In this document: in pieces, positions 26,516 through 34,290 of the stretch | How positions within the stretch are numbered: the stretch's first letter is position 1 | How the letters are laid out: every line of letters starts with the position of its first letter | From: Nanobdellota archaeon | GTDB taxonomy: Archaea > Nanobdellota > Nanobdellia > Parvarchaeales > Parvarchaeaceae | Direction of reading: 5' to 3' | Assembly (NCBI GenBank): GCA_021846665.1 | Contig: JAJZWM010000005.1 | Coordinates: forward strand, 1-43,132 | DNA: 43,132 bases | Notes under the pieces: generated by a model | What the model was told of the DNA's origin: nothing | Database searches by the model: none | What the model saw: the letters and a program-made list of their open reading frames with translations, nothing else | Translations under genes and position numbers: made by a program

Positions 26516-26953
26516 ATGGGAAACAAGACACGAGGGTTATTTAACGGAAAAATGTTGCTTCGCCGAAAGGAGAGAGTAAGGTTCAGTAAAAATAAAAGTA
26601 AGTCTTATTTCAGTGGAAGTTGGAAAAAGAATGATCCATTGGAAGGTGCGCCTCAGGCAAGAGGAATAGTTTTAGAGAAGGTTGAGATAACACCAAAAAA
26701 GCCATCATCTGGTAAAAGGAAATCATGCAAAGTACAGCTTACTAAAAATGGCAAAGTAATAACTGCGTATATACCTTGGAGTAAAGGCGTCTCATTTGTA
26801 GATGAACATAATGATGTTATAATCGAAAGAATCGGGGGAGCACAGAAAGGAGCACGTGGTGACCTTCCAGGAGTTAAGTTTAAGATAACAAAAGTCAATG
26901 GAATATCATTGAAAGAATTAGTTAAAGGGAGAAAACAAAAACCGGTTAGATAA
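26516..26953 (+). CDS. rps12: Small-subunit ribosomal protein uS12
   Basis: A 145-residue decoding-centre protein. EGAPQARGIVLEKV, the conserved PKKPSSGKRKSCKVQL segment (archaeal and eukaryotic form of the PNSALRK loop), FVDEHNDVIIERIGG and GDLPGVKFKI are all present. It begins 7 bases after nusA and ends 1 base before uS7. Confidence 0.97.
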   Translation: MGNKTRGLFNGKMLLRRKERVRFSKNKSKSYFSGSWKKNDPLEGAPQARGIVLEKVEITPKKPSSGKRKSCKVQLTKNGKVITAYIPWSKGVSFVDEHNDVIIERIGGAQKGARGDLPGVKFKITKVNGISLKELVKGRKQKPVR

Positions 26954-26954
26954 A

Positions 26955-27584
26955 ATGGAAGAAGAAAAATCATTAGAAAACGTCAAAAAGGAGAATGAGA
27001 TAAAGCTCTTTGGAAAATATAGTTTCGATGGAGTTGTAGTAAATGATTTAGGACTTAAAAATATAATATCATTAAAACCTGTCATAGTACCTAAAACTTC
27101 AGGTAGGTTATCACAGCAGAGGCTTGCAAGGGAAAGAATGAGTATAGTCGAAAGGCTTATCAGTCATCTTATGGTTCCAGGCCATAGGGGAAAGAAGCAT
27201 TTAAGAACCAGTAAGTTGATGTCCGGTAGATTTAATACTACTTCCAATTTAGTTGAAAGAGCATTTGATATGATAAGTAAAGATGGATTAAATCCATTGC
27301 AGGTTCTTGTAAAAGCGATAGAGAATTCAGCACCAAAAGAAGAAGTAATGACTCTTTTAATAGGTGGGCAAAGGCTTGCAAAGCAAGTTGACACGGCACC
27401 AGTAAGGAGAGTAGACTTGGCATTAAGATGGATAGCAGAAGGAACATATCAATTGTCAGCAACAGGTAAAAAAGCAGATAGGGCTTTGTATGAAATACTT
27501 ACTCAGGCAGCAAATAATCAGGACATAGCATTTCCTATCTCGAAAAGAATAGACACAGAAAGACAGGCTGCATCCAGTAGATAA
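26955..27584 (+). CDS. rps7: Small-subunit ribosomal protein uS7
   Basis: A 209-residue protein that nucleates assembly of the small-subunit head. LMVPGHRGKKHLRTSKL and the following helices, plus QVDTAPVRRVDLALRWIAEG and the basic C-terminal tail, match archaeal uS7. It is the last gene of the polymerase operon here. The elongation-factor genes that often follow in archaea are absent, and a convergent gene follows after 18 bases. Confidence 0.96.
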   Translation: MEEEKSLENVKKENEIKLFGKYSFDGVVVNDLGLKNIISLKPVIVPKTSGRLSQQRLARERMSIVERLISHLMVPGHRGKKHLRTSKLMSGRFNTTSNLVERAFDMISKDGLNPLQVLVKAIENSAPKEEVMTLLIGGQRLAKQVDTAPVRRVDLALRWIAEGTYQLSATGKKADRALYEILTQAANNQDIAFPISKRIDTERQAASSR

Positions 27585-27602
27585 AGTTGAAATTTTTATA
27601 AC

Positions 27603-28349
27603 TTAATGGGCAACTTTTCTTATAAAGAGAAGGAAAGCAGTATGAAGTATTCCATTGCTTTCAGGCCTTAGTATATCTCTTTCTATTTCAGTCTTCCAAT
27701 TTATTTCATTATTTTGTATTAATCTTTCTACCTTCATATTCTTTGGAAGTGATCTAAGCGTTTTTTCTACTTGTATAATAGATGGAGAGTACGTAACTAT
27801 TCTAGCACCAATTTTGAAGTTTTTTTCTATTACCAGCAGCACTTCCCAAGGGTCTGGCAGGTCGAGAACTCCGCAGTCAAAATTTTTTTCTTTTATTCCT
27901 TTTTTGACGTCAAAATTGTTGAATTTTATATTTTCAAGGTTAAATAATTCCGCATTTTTCTTAGCTACTTTAATGAATTCTTTTCTTATCTCATAGGAAT
28001 ATACTTTTATATCTTTTGAAAGATTTGCCAATGAGCATGCAACAACTCCAGAGCCAGTTCCGGCGTCAAATATCTTGCTGTCATTTTTTACTCCTAAATA
28101 CATTGCTATACTTCCAATATCCTTTAATGTAATTATCTGTGGCAGTCTTATTATTTTTTTTATTAAATCCGGTGTCTTGGGCTCAATGATATAAAATTCA
28201 TTTCCATTGTGGGTTTTTACCTTAGATCCCGGTTTTTTACCTTTTAATTTATCTGGTTTGAATATTCCAAATTGTGTATTATTTTCTTTATCTCCGTCTA
28301 TGACTATTGAATTGTTTTCATTAAGTAAAAATATCTTGTTTTTTTTCAT
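27603..28349 (-). CDS. trmI: TrmI-type tRNA (adenine-N1)-methyltransferase
   Basis: This 248-residue SAM enzyme makes m1A at positions 57/58 in the tRNA T-loop. The SAM-binding motif FDAGTGSG is at 94-101, and the family motif LDLPDPW (162-168) carries catalytic Asp163. The N-terminal beta-barrel (about 1-60) and PQIITLKDIG (70-79) fit the fold. It overlaps the upstream gene by 4 bases (ATGA), so the two are translationally coupled. Confidence 0.92.
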   Translation of the reverse strand: MKKNKIFLLNENNSIVIDGDKENNTQFGIFKPDKLKGKKPGSKVKTHNGNEFYIIEPKTPDLIKKIIRLPQIITLKDIGSIAMYLGVKNDSKIFDAGTGSGVVACSLANLSKDIKVYSYEIRKEFIKVAKKNAELFNLENIKFNNFDVKKGIKEKNFDCGVLDLPDPWEVLLVIEKNFKIGARIVTYSPSIIQVEKTLRSLPKNMKVERLIQNNEINWKTEIERDILRPESNGILHTAFLLFIRKVAH

Positions 28350-29137
28350 ATTTCAGTTTTTATAACATTCACCATATTGCCAAAACTTTTGTTTCCAGTG
28401 ATTTTTTCAGCATTTGTAAGTATAAATGTTATTGTTTTATAAACAGTACTATAACCCATTGCATTTATAAAGTCCTTCTTTAATATTGATTTTTTGTTTA
28501 ATATCTGTACAATTACTTTTATTCTGTGCTGTCCATATGAGCACAAGAAAACACCTTTCTCAATTTCTTTAGGTTCTTCAAATCCATTTTTTATTAGAGT
28601 TTCATTAAATTCTTGTTTTATTATCTCTTTCTTTTCTCTGGGTTTTTTTACATTTATTTCATGTTGAATCGGTTTAGACTTTTCATCTTTTGTATTTATA
28701 GCGGATTTTACCTCTTCTAAGCTTAATCCTTGTTCATAGAGATAATCTGCTTTTTGTCCTGTTTGGTTGTCCTGCGCTGAAACCTTTTTCATGAAATCAG
28801 TAAGATTTTGAGATAAGTATCTCTCTGTCGATGAAAGAGATTCCATGTTAATTACTTTCTTTTCTCTTATTTTGTTCACAAGAGTTTTTTCCTGGTTATT
28901 TAATGTCTGCATAAGCAAGTTTAGTGCTTTTTCTCTGTCTTTTTCAAAAAAGTAGATAGGCGAAGAGCCGAACTTTCTAGAGGTCTTTTTTATCTCGCCC
29001 TTTGCTGCAAAATAATCTACTATTGTTTGCGTCTGTAAAGTATCCTTCTCTATCCTCTCGGCTATCTCAAGTATAAGTGACGGGCCTTCATTTAATTTAC
29101 TAATTATTTTATCATAAATCTCATTTATGTCTTCCAT
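28346..29137 (-). CDS. Putative winged-helix protein of unknown function, coupled to trmI
   Basis: A 263-residue protein that I do not recognise. Residues about 1-70 have the helix-helix-beta-hairpin pattern of a winged-helix domain (ILEIAERIEKDTLQTQTIVD, then KGEIKKT and SSPIYFF). The middle, about 75-180, is charged and probably helical. The C-terminal part, about 185-263, is a mixed alpha/beta domain with FLCSYGQHRIKVIVQIL. The ATGA overlap with trmI suggests a linked role, perhaps nucleic-acid binding. Confidence 0.65.
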   Translation of the reverse strand: MEDINEIYDKIISKLNEGPSLILEIAERIEKDTLQTQTIVDYFAAKGEIKKTSRKFGSSPIYFFEKDREKALNLLMQTLNNQEKTLVNKIREKKVINMESLSSTERYLSQNLTDFMKKVSAQDNQTGQKADYLYEQGLSLEEVKSAINTKDEKSKPIQHEINVKKPREKKEIIKQEFNETLIKNGFEEPKEIEKGVFLCSYGQHRIKVIVQILNKKSILKKDFINAMGYSTVYKTITFILTNAEKITGNKSFGNMVNVIKTEI

Positions 29138-29152
29138 TAATAATAGTCCACC

Positions 29153-29168
29153 ATATATTATTTATATT
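29153..29168 (-). promoter_or_regulatory. TATA box of the winged-helix/trmI operon
   Basis: On the minus strand AATATAAATAATATAT lies 16-31 bases before the ATG at 29137. The rest of the 158-base gap up to 29295 holds no ORF. Confidence 0.45.
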
Positions 29169-29295
29169 CTGTAATTTAATATTTAATAATAAAAGTAATC
29201 ATCAGTATCTGTGAGATTGGTGCCGTTTATTTTGTTGCTTACTAGATTAGTAGTGCCAGTTTTACAGATTAATACCATGAAAGATTTATAGATTT

Positions 29296-29823
29296 ATGGA
29301 TAAAAAAGGGCAGATATTCACAATAGACTTGCTTATCTCTTTGTTTATATTCTTGCTTTTATTTACAACAGTTCTCCTTTTTCTTTATTCAAATGCGGAC
29401 ATAGACAATTCTTATTCTTCTTATTATTCTCAAATAACTTCAAATTACATCAATAATATTGCGGTCCAGGGAGCTAGTTCTTTGATTGGTTCTGAAGGTT
29501 ATCCCTCAAATTGGTATTCTATTTCTTGTAACCAGATAAAGCAGGTAGGGGTTATGCAAAATAATCTTGAAGTATCACCGACAAAACTTTATAATCTTAC
29601 TACTTTACCATTATCATGTCTTTCTTCATTGCTTAAGACCGGTGATTCATTCAATATAACATTTTACTATCTAAATGGTTCAATATTAAAGCTGGGTGGA
29701 AAAGCTATAACAGCAGGTTTCCCAATAGATTATTCCTCTAATTATATAGCTTCTATACAGAGATTTACTGTGTTATATCCAGGTAATGAAATAATTAGAC
29801 TTTCTTATACGGAGTGGTCATGA
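29296..29823 (+). CDS. Archaeal pilin-like protein with class III signal peptide
   Basis: A 175-residue protein starting MDKKGQIFTIDLLISL, followed by a single hydrophobic helix (about 9-32). This is the charged KG-Q plus hydrophobic-helix pattern processed by archaeal prepilin peptidases. The exposed part is rich in Ser, Tyr and Asn, has two cysteines (about 76 and 109) that could pair, and carries several N-x-S/T sequons. It overlaps the next, similar gene by 4 bases (ATGA). A surface filament subunit or a pseudopilin is likely. Confidence 0.72.
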   Translation: MDKKGQIFTIDLLISLFIFLLLFTTVLLFLYSNADIDNSYSSYYSQITSNYINNIAVQGASSLIGSEGYPSNWYSISCNQIKQVGVMQNNLEVSPTKLYNLTTLPLSCLSSLLKTGDSFNITFYYLNGSILKLGGKAITAGFPIDYSSNYIASIQRFTVLYPGNEIIRLSYTEWS

Positions 29824-30530
29824 ACAAAGGACAAGTTTTTACGATTGATCTTGTAGTCGGGAGCATAATAATACTCAGCGTTATAACTTCCGCATATGCA
29901 ATAACAAGCTATTATCTTAAGTTGAATAGTTCAATAACTACTGATAGCGATTTTATCTCTCAGGTATACTCTGCAGTTTCATCCTTTTCACTTGTTTCAT
30001 CTACAGAGAATCAGCTTTTATTATTTGAAAATGGTGGCTCTGCTTCAGCATTAGACTCTTATGTTTCCTCGGTTTTAGGTTCTGAATTATCCGGCCCATT
30101 CCTTTTAAATGTGTTCACAAAATCTAATTACTCAAACAGTTCTCTGCCGTCTAACCTTATATTTTCATATAACTCAAGGTTTTTATCATCTTCTTCCTAC
30201 TCTACTTTTTATGAGCCATTAGTTGTAACAAATTATAGTAGTGCATGCGGTTCATCATGTAATGCTTCTTTATCTATAAATAGTGTATTTCCCTCTTACA
30301 ATGACACGATAAATGCTCCAAATTGTAACGTACTTTATGGAAATGGAACAGTGACTGGATGGACTATATTAAATGATACTCCTTCGGGTTACTGTACAAT
30401 TCTTGTACCTTCTTACGCGAATCCAAACAGCTATGATGTTGTTACTTCCTCTTCAACAGGAGTTTCTACTGGTTCAGCTACTTTACATATCCTTGCTATA
30501 GATCTTTTGGAATTCAAAGTTCAGAAGTAA
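29820..30530 (+). CDS. Second pilin-like protein, tandem with the first
   Basis: The ATG at 29820 (236 residues, MNKGQVFTIDLVVGS) is preferred over a GTG two codons upstream, because it forms an ATGA overlap with the previous stop and gives a canonical class III signal. A hydrophobic helix covers about 9-31. The rest is Ser/Thr/Asn-rich with four cysteines and many sequons, typical of glycosylated surface proteins. The shared GQxFTIDL motif with its neighbour suggests duplication and a heteromeric structure. Confidence 0.72.
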   Translation: MNKGQVFTIDLVVGSIIILSVITSAYAITSYYLKLNSSITTDSDFISQVYSAVSSFSLVSSTENQLLLFENGGSASALDSYVSSVLGSELSGPFLLNVFTKSNYSNSSLPSNLIFSYNSRFLSSSSYSTFYEPLVVTNYSSACGSSCNASLSINSVFPSYNDTINAPNCNVLYGNGTVTGWTILNDTPSGYCTILVPSYANPNSYDVVTSSSTGVSTGSATLHILAIDLLEFKVQK

Positions 30531-30531
30531 T

Positions 30532-30774
30532 CTATATAAAAGCTATAGATTTGTTCCTTTCTTCGCTTCTAAGCTTCGTTTCCATGGCGTTTAACTCAGC
30601 TTCTACATCTCCCCTATAAACTCCTACTTTTATGGCAAGGTTGTTTATATCCATTAGAAGTTTGCTTAATTTTTGGGCTTTTTCGAAATCTATGTTGTTT
30701 TTATATTGGTTGTATAAAGTTATCTGCTGTAGCAGTTTTTCGTATAAATCTCCCATTTCCTCCATCCTTTCCAT
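30532..30774 (-). CDS. Small helical protein of unknown function
   Basis: An 80-residue, wholly helical, charged protein that I do not recognise. Residues about 5-75 look like an amphipathic helical hairpin (LLQQITLYNQY, LLMDINNLAI). The ATG at 30774 is preceded by a run of seven Gs (30781-30787) with 6-base spacing, an unusually strong Shine-Dalgarno for this AT-rich DNA. The stop is 2 bases from the convergent pilin gene. Confidence 0.6.
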   Translation of the reverse strand: MERMEEMGDLYEKLLQQITLYNQYKNNIDFEKAQKLSKLLMDINNLAIKVGVYRGDVEAELNAMETKLRSEERNKSIAFI

Positions 30775-30780
30775 TTTTAT

Positions 30781-30787
30781 CCCCCCC
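30781..30787 (-). promoter_or_regulatory. G7 Shine-Dalgarno of the 80-residue helical protein
   Basis: On the minus strand GAGGGGGGG lies 6 bases before the ATG at 30774. It matches the CCUCC at the 16S rRNA end better than any other site noticed here. Confidence 0.55.
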
Positions 30788-30879
30788 TCATATCTATTTT
30801 AGAAATATTCCAAATAAAAAGGGCTGTTTTGTATTACTTATATATTATTGAAATGGATTTATTATTAACTCCTCTGTGG

Positions 30880-32598
30880 TTACTCTGCAAAGTAAATATT
30901 AGCAGTTTTCTGCTCTATATCTAAACGACTTCCCTTTTGGTTAATTCTTGGCCTTCCGCTGTCTTTATCCCTTCTTATTGTAACATCTATATTTTTAAGG
31001 AAGTTATTTATGGCCTTGCCAGTGCTTTCTATTTCATCAGTCATACCCCTTACTCCCTTTTTACCGCTGAATAATATACTTTTTGGGCATGTAGAATCAA
31101 GGAAAGCAAGGTCATGGTCAACAACTATTGCACATTTGTTTCTAGATGAAATAAAGGAGGATATTATATTCATACATTCTAGTCTATCTTCTATATCCAG
31201 ATTTGCAGATGGTTCATCTATAAGGTAAATATCTGCAGGTTTCATAAGTGTAGTCATTATTGCAAGTTTTTGAAGTTCTCCGCCTGAGAGATTATTTACA
31301 TTTTTATTCATTAATTTGTTTATTCCTAGTTTGTTGATAGCAGATATTACTCCTAAATCTTTTTCATATTCTGGATTTATACTCAATAAAGCATTACTAA
31401 CTAACATATCAAATGGCTTTAATATCTGTGGTTTGTATGAGAGTTTTATACCAAGATCAAGTTTACCAATATTAGTCTCGATTAGGCCAGCAAGCGCTTT
31501 TATAAACGTGCTTTTTCCTATACCGTTCTCTCCTATTATACCAATTATATCTCCCCTGTAAAGCTGTCCACCTTTCGTATCTAGCTTGAAATCCTTTAAA
31601 TCAACGACAAATTCCGGCCATGAGATAAATGGCTCATTACTAACTGGTGGCAGTGTCTTCTTAATTTTTATGTTATAATCTCTAAATCTTACGTTTTCAG
31701 TAGGTAGATATCCTTCTAAATAATTGTTTATTCCATTCCTGGAAGGCATAATGTGTGAAGCTATCCCATAGTTTGATTCAGAGCCATATAAAACCTGTAT
31801 GAATTCTGTAAGGTAATCAAGCATTACTAAGTCATGTTCTACTACTACAACTGTCTTATTATTAAGTGCTTCTTTTATCTTAGTAGCAACATTTATTCTT
31901 GCGTTTATATCAAGGTAATTCATCGGCTCATCAAATATATAAACATCTGCAGATTCATCAAGAGTTTTAGCTATTTCAACAATCTGGGCCTCTCCCCCAG
32001 ATAAAGTCTCAGTATCTCTATCTAAAATATCTTCTGTTACTAAGTTAAACCTATTTGTTTTTACTAAGTCCCTTACTTTTCCAGTTTGTGTAAATGACTG
32101 TGATTTCTTTGCTATCTTTAGATTGTTGCTATAAAGTTTTGTAAGATAAGGTTGTATGTCCTTTCCTCTGAATGATTTTATTACTTCTTCATATGTGTAT
32201 TCTCTTTTAAAATCACCAAAATTTGGGACTAACTCGTTTGAAATTAGTTTTATGTTTGTAGTTTTTCCTATTCCATTTCGGCCTATTAGACCTACTACTT
32301 TGTTTTCTATAGGGGTTGCTATATTAAAGGTTCTAAAGGTATTGACACCATATTGGAATGTAATATTCTTTGCCATTTCATCCGGCAAATTGATTATACG
32401 TATTGCATCAAAAGGGCATCGTTTTACACAAATTCCACAGGATATACATAAGCTTTCTGTTATGGCTGCCTTTCCGTTCTCTCTTGCATACACTGTTTCT
32501 TTTGCGCCTTGTCTTACTCTTGGACAAACCTCTGCACAGATGTAATTGCAATTATCTGGTGCTTCACATTCCGATTCTTTTATTACGGCAACTCTCAT
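30880..32598 (-). CDS. ABCE1/Rli1 ribosome-recycling ATPase
   Basis: This 572-residue protein splits ribosomes after termination. The N-terminal double iron-sulfur domain has cysteines at 11, 17, 21 and 25, then 51, 54, 57 and 61 (CISCGICVKRCP). The first ATPase has Walker A GRNGIGKT (106-113), LSGGEAQ and FDEPMNYLD. The second has GENGIGKS, LSGGELQ and IDEPSANLD. No membrane segment exists, consistent with a soluble ABC protein. The gene is monocistronic with a TATA box at 32617-32630. It is universal in archaea. Confidence 0.97.
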   Translation of the reverse strand: MRVAVIKESECEAPDNCNYICAEVCPRVRQGAKETVYARENGKAAITESLCISCGICVKRCPFDAIRIINLPDEMAKNITFQYGVNTFRTFNIATPIENKVVGLIGRNGIGKTTNIKLISNELVPNFGDFKREYTYEEVIKSFRGKDIQPYLTKLYSNNLKIAKKSQSFTQTGKVRDLVKTNRFNLVTEDILDRDTETLSGGEAQIVEIAKTLDESADVYIFDEPMNYLDINARINVATKIKEALNNKTVVVVEHDLVMLDYLTEFIQVLYGSESNYGIASHIMPSRNGINNYLEGYLPTENVRFRDYNIKIKKTLPPVSNEPFISWPEFVVDLKDFKLDTKGGQLYRGDIIGIIGENGIGKSTFIKALAGLIETNIGKLDLGIKLSYKPQILKPFDMLVSNALLSINPEYEKDLGVISAINKLGINKLMNKNVNNLSGGELQKLAIMTTLMKPADIYLIDEPSANLDIEDRLECMNIISSFISSRNKCAIVVDHDLAFLDSTCPKSILFSGKKGVRGMTDEIESTGKAINNFLKNIDVTIRRDKDSGRPRINQKGSRLDIEQKTANIYFAE

Positions 32599-32616
32599 TT
32601 TCTTGATACCATATTT

Positions 32617-32630
32617 CTATTAATAAATAG
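32617..32630 (-). promoter_or_regulatory. TATA box of the ABCE1 gene
   Basis: On the minus strand CTATTTATTAATAG lies 19-32 bases before the ATG at 32598. Confidence 0.5.
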
Positions 32631-32735
32631 GTTATTCTTCATTTTTAAATTATATTACTAGCAATTTAAGTTAATATTATTAAAAATATCCGTCATTAAT
32701 TCTATATATTTAATCAAAACATTAAACCTTTTACT

Positions 32736-32746
32736 CTTTTATATTT
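32736..32746 (+). promoter_or_regulatory. TATA box of the CoA-binding protein gene
   Basis: CTTTTATATTT lies 19-29 bases before the ATG at 32765. Confidence 0.45.
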
Positions 32747-32764
32747 GTAATGTTTTAACTTTAA

Positions 32765-33238
32765 ATGGAAATAAATGATCCGGAGTGTTCTATTGAAGAA
32801 CATGAAAAGATAATAAAAATGCCAAAAGACAAGCATACTGATGAGGAAATAAAGAATATTCTCTTGAAATACAAAAATGTAGCTGTAGTGGGTATGTCAA
32901 GAGAAGAAGGAAAAGATAGTCATGAGATACCAAAATATTTGATGAATAAAGGATATAATATAATTCCTGTAAATCCTAATGCAGATTCTATAATGAATAA
33001 GAAATCCTATCCTTCAATTTCAGATGTTCCAGAGAATGTAGATATAATTGATATTTTTAGGCCATCCTCTAAGGTTCTACCAGTTGTTCAGGCAGCAATA
33101 AGCAAAAATCCAAAGGTGATATGGATGCAGGAAGGAATTTCAAATGATGAAGCTAAAAAACTTGCGGAAAGCAAGGGAATAACCGTAATATTCAACAGAT
33201 GCATGATGAAAGAGCATGTTAGATTATTTGGGAATTAA
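32765..33238 (+). CDS. CoA-binding domain protein (YccU-like)
   Basis: A 157-residue Rossmann-fold protein of the CoA_binding_2 family. NVAVVGMSREEGKDSHEIPK (about 38-57) is the nucleotide-binding loop. YNIIPVNPNADSIMNKKSYPS and DIIDIFRPSS follow in family order. The C-terminal NRCMMKEH motif with Cys and His is diagnostic. Members bind CoA; their role is unclear. The N-terminal 25 residues are an extra, charged segment. Confidence 0.87.
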   Translation: MEINDPECSIEEHEKIIKMPKDKHTDEEIKNILLKYKNVAVVGMSREEGKDSHEIPKYLMNKGYNIIPVNPNADSIMNKKSYPSISDVPENVDIIDIFRPSSKVLPVVQAAISKNPKVIWMQEGISNDEAKKLAESKGITVIFNRCMMKEHVRLFGN

Positions 33239-33248
33239 TAAAGAAAAG

Positions 33249-33258
33249 CATATAAAAT
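33249..33258 (+). promoter_or_regulatory. TATA box upstream of the zinc-ribbon membrane protein
   Basis: CATATAAAAT lies 22-31 bases before the ATG at 33280. It is directly followed by the 12-base perfect palindrome TAAGATATCTTA (33259-33270). Confidence 0.5.
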
Positions 33259-33279
33259 TAAGATATCTTATTAAAACTT

Positions 33280-33690
33280 ATGACAACTTCAGTCTGTAAG
33301 TGCTATAAATGCAATTATAAGTTTAATTATGAGTATATCCCAGGAGTTTCATATCATTCAATTAGGTTAGGAAATAAAAGAATATTCCGCTGTCCTAAAT
33401 GTAAAACTCTGCAGAAATTCGATTTAAGTAGTAAGGGGCCAAATAACTCATTAAAAACATATGGAGACAGTTCAGAACTTGGAATTGGTGCAAGGATTTG
33501 GATGTTAATGCTTTTGCCAACTTTTCTTCTTTTAGCATTAGGAAACTTTTCTTTCTTTATTTTCCCACAAGTTATTTATATCCCATTTGTTCTGATCTTT
33601 TTAGGTGTAGTTTGGGTATTCGGGTATTTAATATATCTAATAATGAGTGTGGGTCCAAAAACTACAGGAACAAAAAAGGTGGGTAAATAA
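33280..33690 (+). CDS. Zinc-ribbon membrane protein of unknown function
   Basis: A 136-residue protein. An N-terminal zinc ribbon has CKCYKC (6-11) and CPKC (38-41) as two knuckles. After a Ser-rich linker come two hydrophobic helices at about 75-95 and 99-124, and a Lys-rich tail. The zinc ribbon would face the cytoplasm. The stop shares a base with the next start (TAATG), so it is paired with the protein at 33690. Confidence 0.65.
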   Translation: MTTSVCKCYKCNYKFNYEYIPGVSYHSIRLGNKRIFRCPKCKTLQKFDLSSKGPNNSLKTYGDSSELGIGARIWMLMLLPTFLLLALGNFSFFIFPQVIYIPFVLIFLGVVWVFGYLIYLIMSVGPKTTGTKKVGK

Positions 33691-34235
33691 TGGTATACAG
33701 TTTTGCGGTTTCATCTGGTTTTAATTTTATATTTCTTATACCAATAGTAATAGGTTTAATTGTCATTCTTCTTGCTATTTTTACTAAGGGAAAAAATGAG
33801 AATACAAAGGGAATTAAGCATACTTTCTACATTACTATAGGAATAGGAGCTGCAGTTATTGTAATAGGGATAGTATTGTTAATCGCATTAACTACTCCGT
33901 ATAAAGTTAAAATGGGAACTGGTTATATATCTGTATATGCTCCCAGTATAGCTGGCGGCAATATTAATGTAACTTCCAGCGAGATTCAATCTGCATATAT
34001 TGGTAATATTGTAAATGGAAATATTACATTATCTGTAAGAACCGACGGTACAAGTATAGGTAATTTAAATGCAGGCAGGTTTTTACTTAGCAACAATGCT
34101 AAAGCTTACGTTGTATCTGATAACAACACAGATGTAATAATAAAATTGAAGAGCGGTAGTTACCTAGTTTTAGGAAATAATAATACTGACATGTTAGCAT
34201 CTATAATATCTAAGCTAGTTTATAATATTAGCTGA
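33690..34235 (+). CDS. Membrane-anchored protein of unknown function
   Basis: A 181-residue protein with two hydrophobic segments (about 11-28 and 46-70) and a C-terminal domain of about 110 residues. That domain is rich in Asn, Gly, Val and Ile with a repeating beta-strand pattern (SAYIGNIVNGNITLSV). It carries several sequons, which suggests an external beta-rich domain. It is coupled to the zinc-ribbon membrane protein by a TAATG junction. No family is recognised. Confidence 0.6.
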   Translation: MVYSFAVSSGFNFIFLIPIVIGLIVILLAIFTKGKNENTKGIKHTFYITIGIGAAVIVIGIVLLIALTTPYKVKMGTGYISVYAPSIAGGNINVTSSEIQSAYIGNIVNGNITLSVRTDGTSIGNLNAGRFLLSNNAKAYVVSDNNTDVIIKLKSGSYLVLGNNNTDMLASIISKLVYNIS

Positions 34236-34260
34236 TCTATCTGCAATAACAATAAAAAAG

Positions 34261-34270
34261 CATTTATCTT
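34261..34270 (+). promoter_or_regulatory. TATA-like element of the endonuclease-IV-like gene pair
   Basis: CATTTATCTT lies 21-30 bases before the ATG at 34291. Confidence 0.4.
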
Positions 34271-34290
34271 ATAATCACCAATATTAACTT

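Noticed and set aside
29207-29269. ATCTGT ... ACAGAT pair in the gap before the pilin-like genes, possible ncRNA
   Set aside because: Only six pairs over a 51-base loop, plus a small internal repeat. Not enough for an RNA call.
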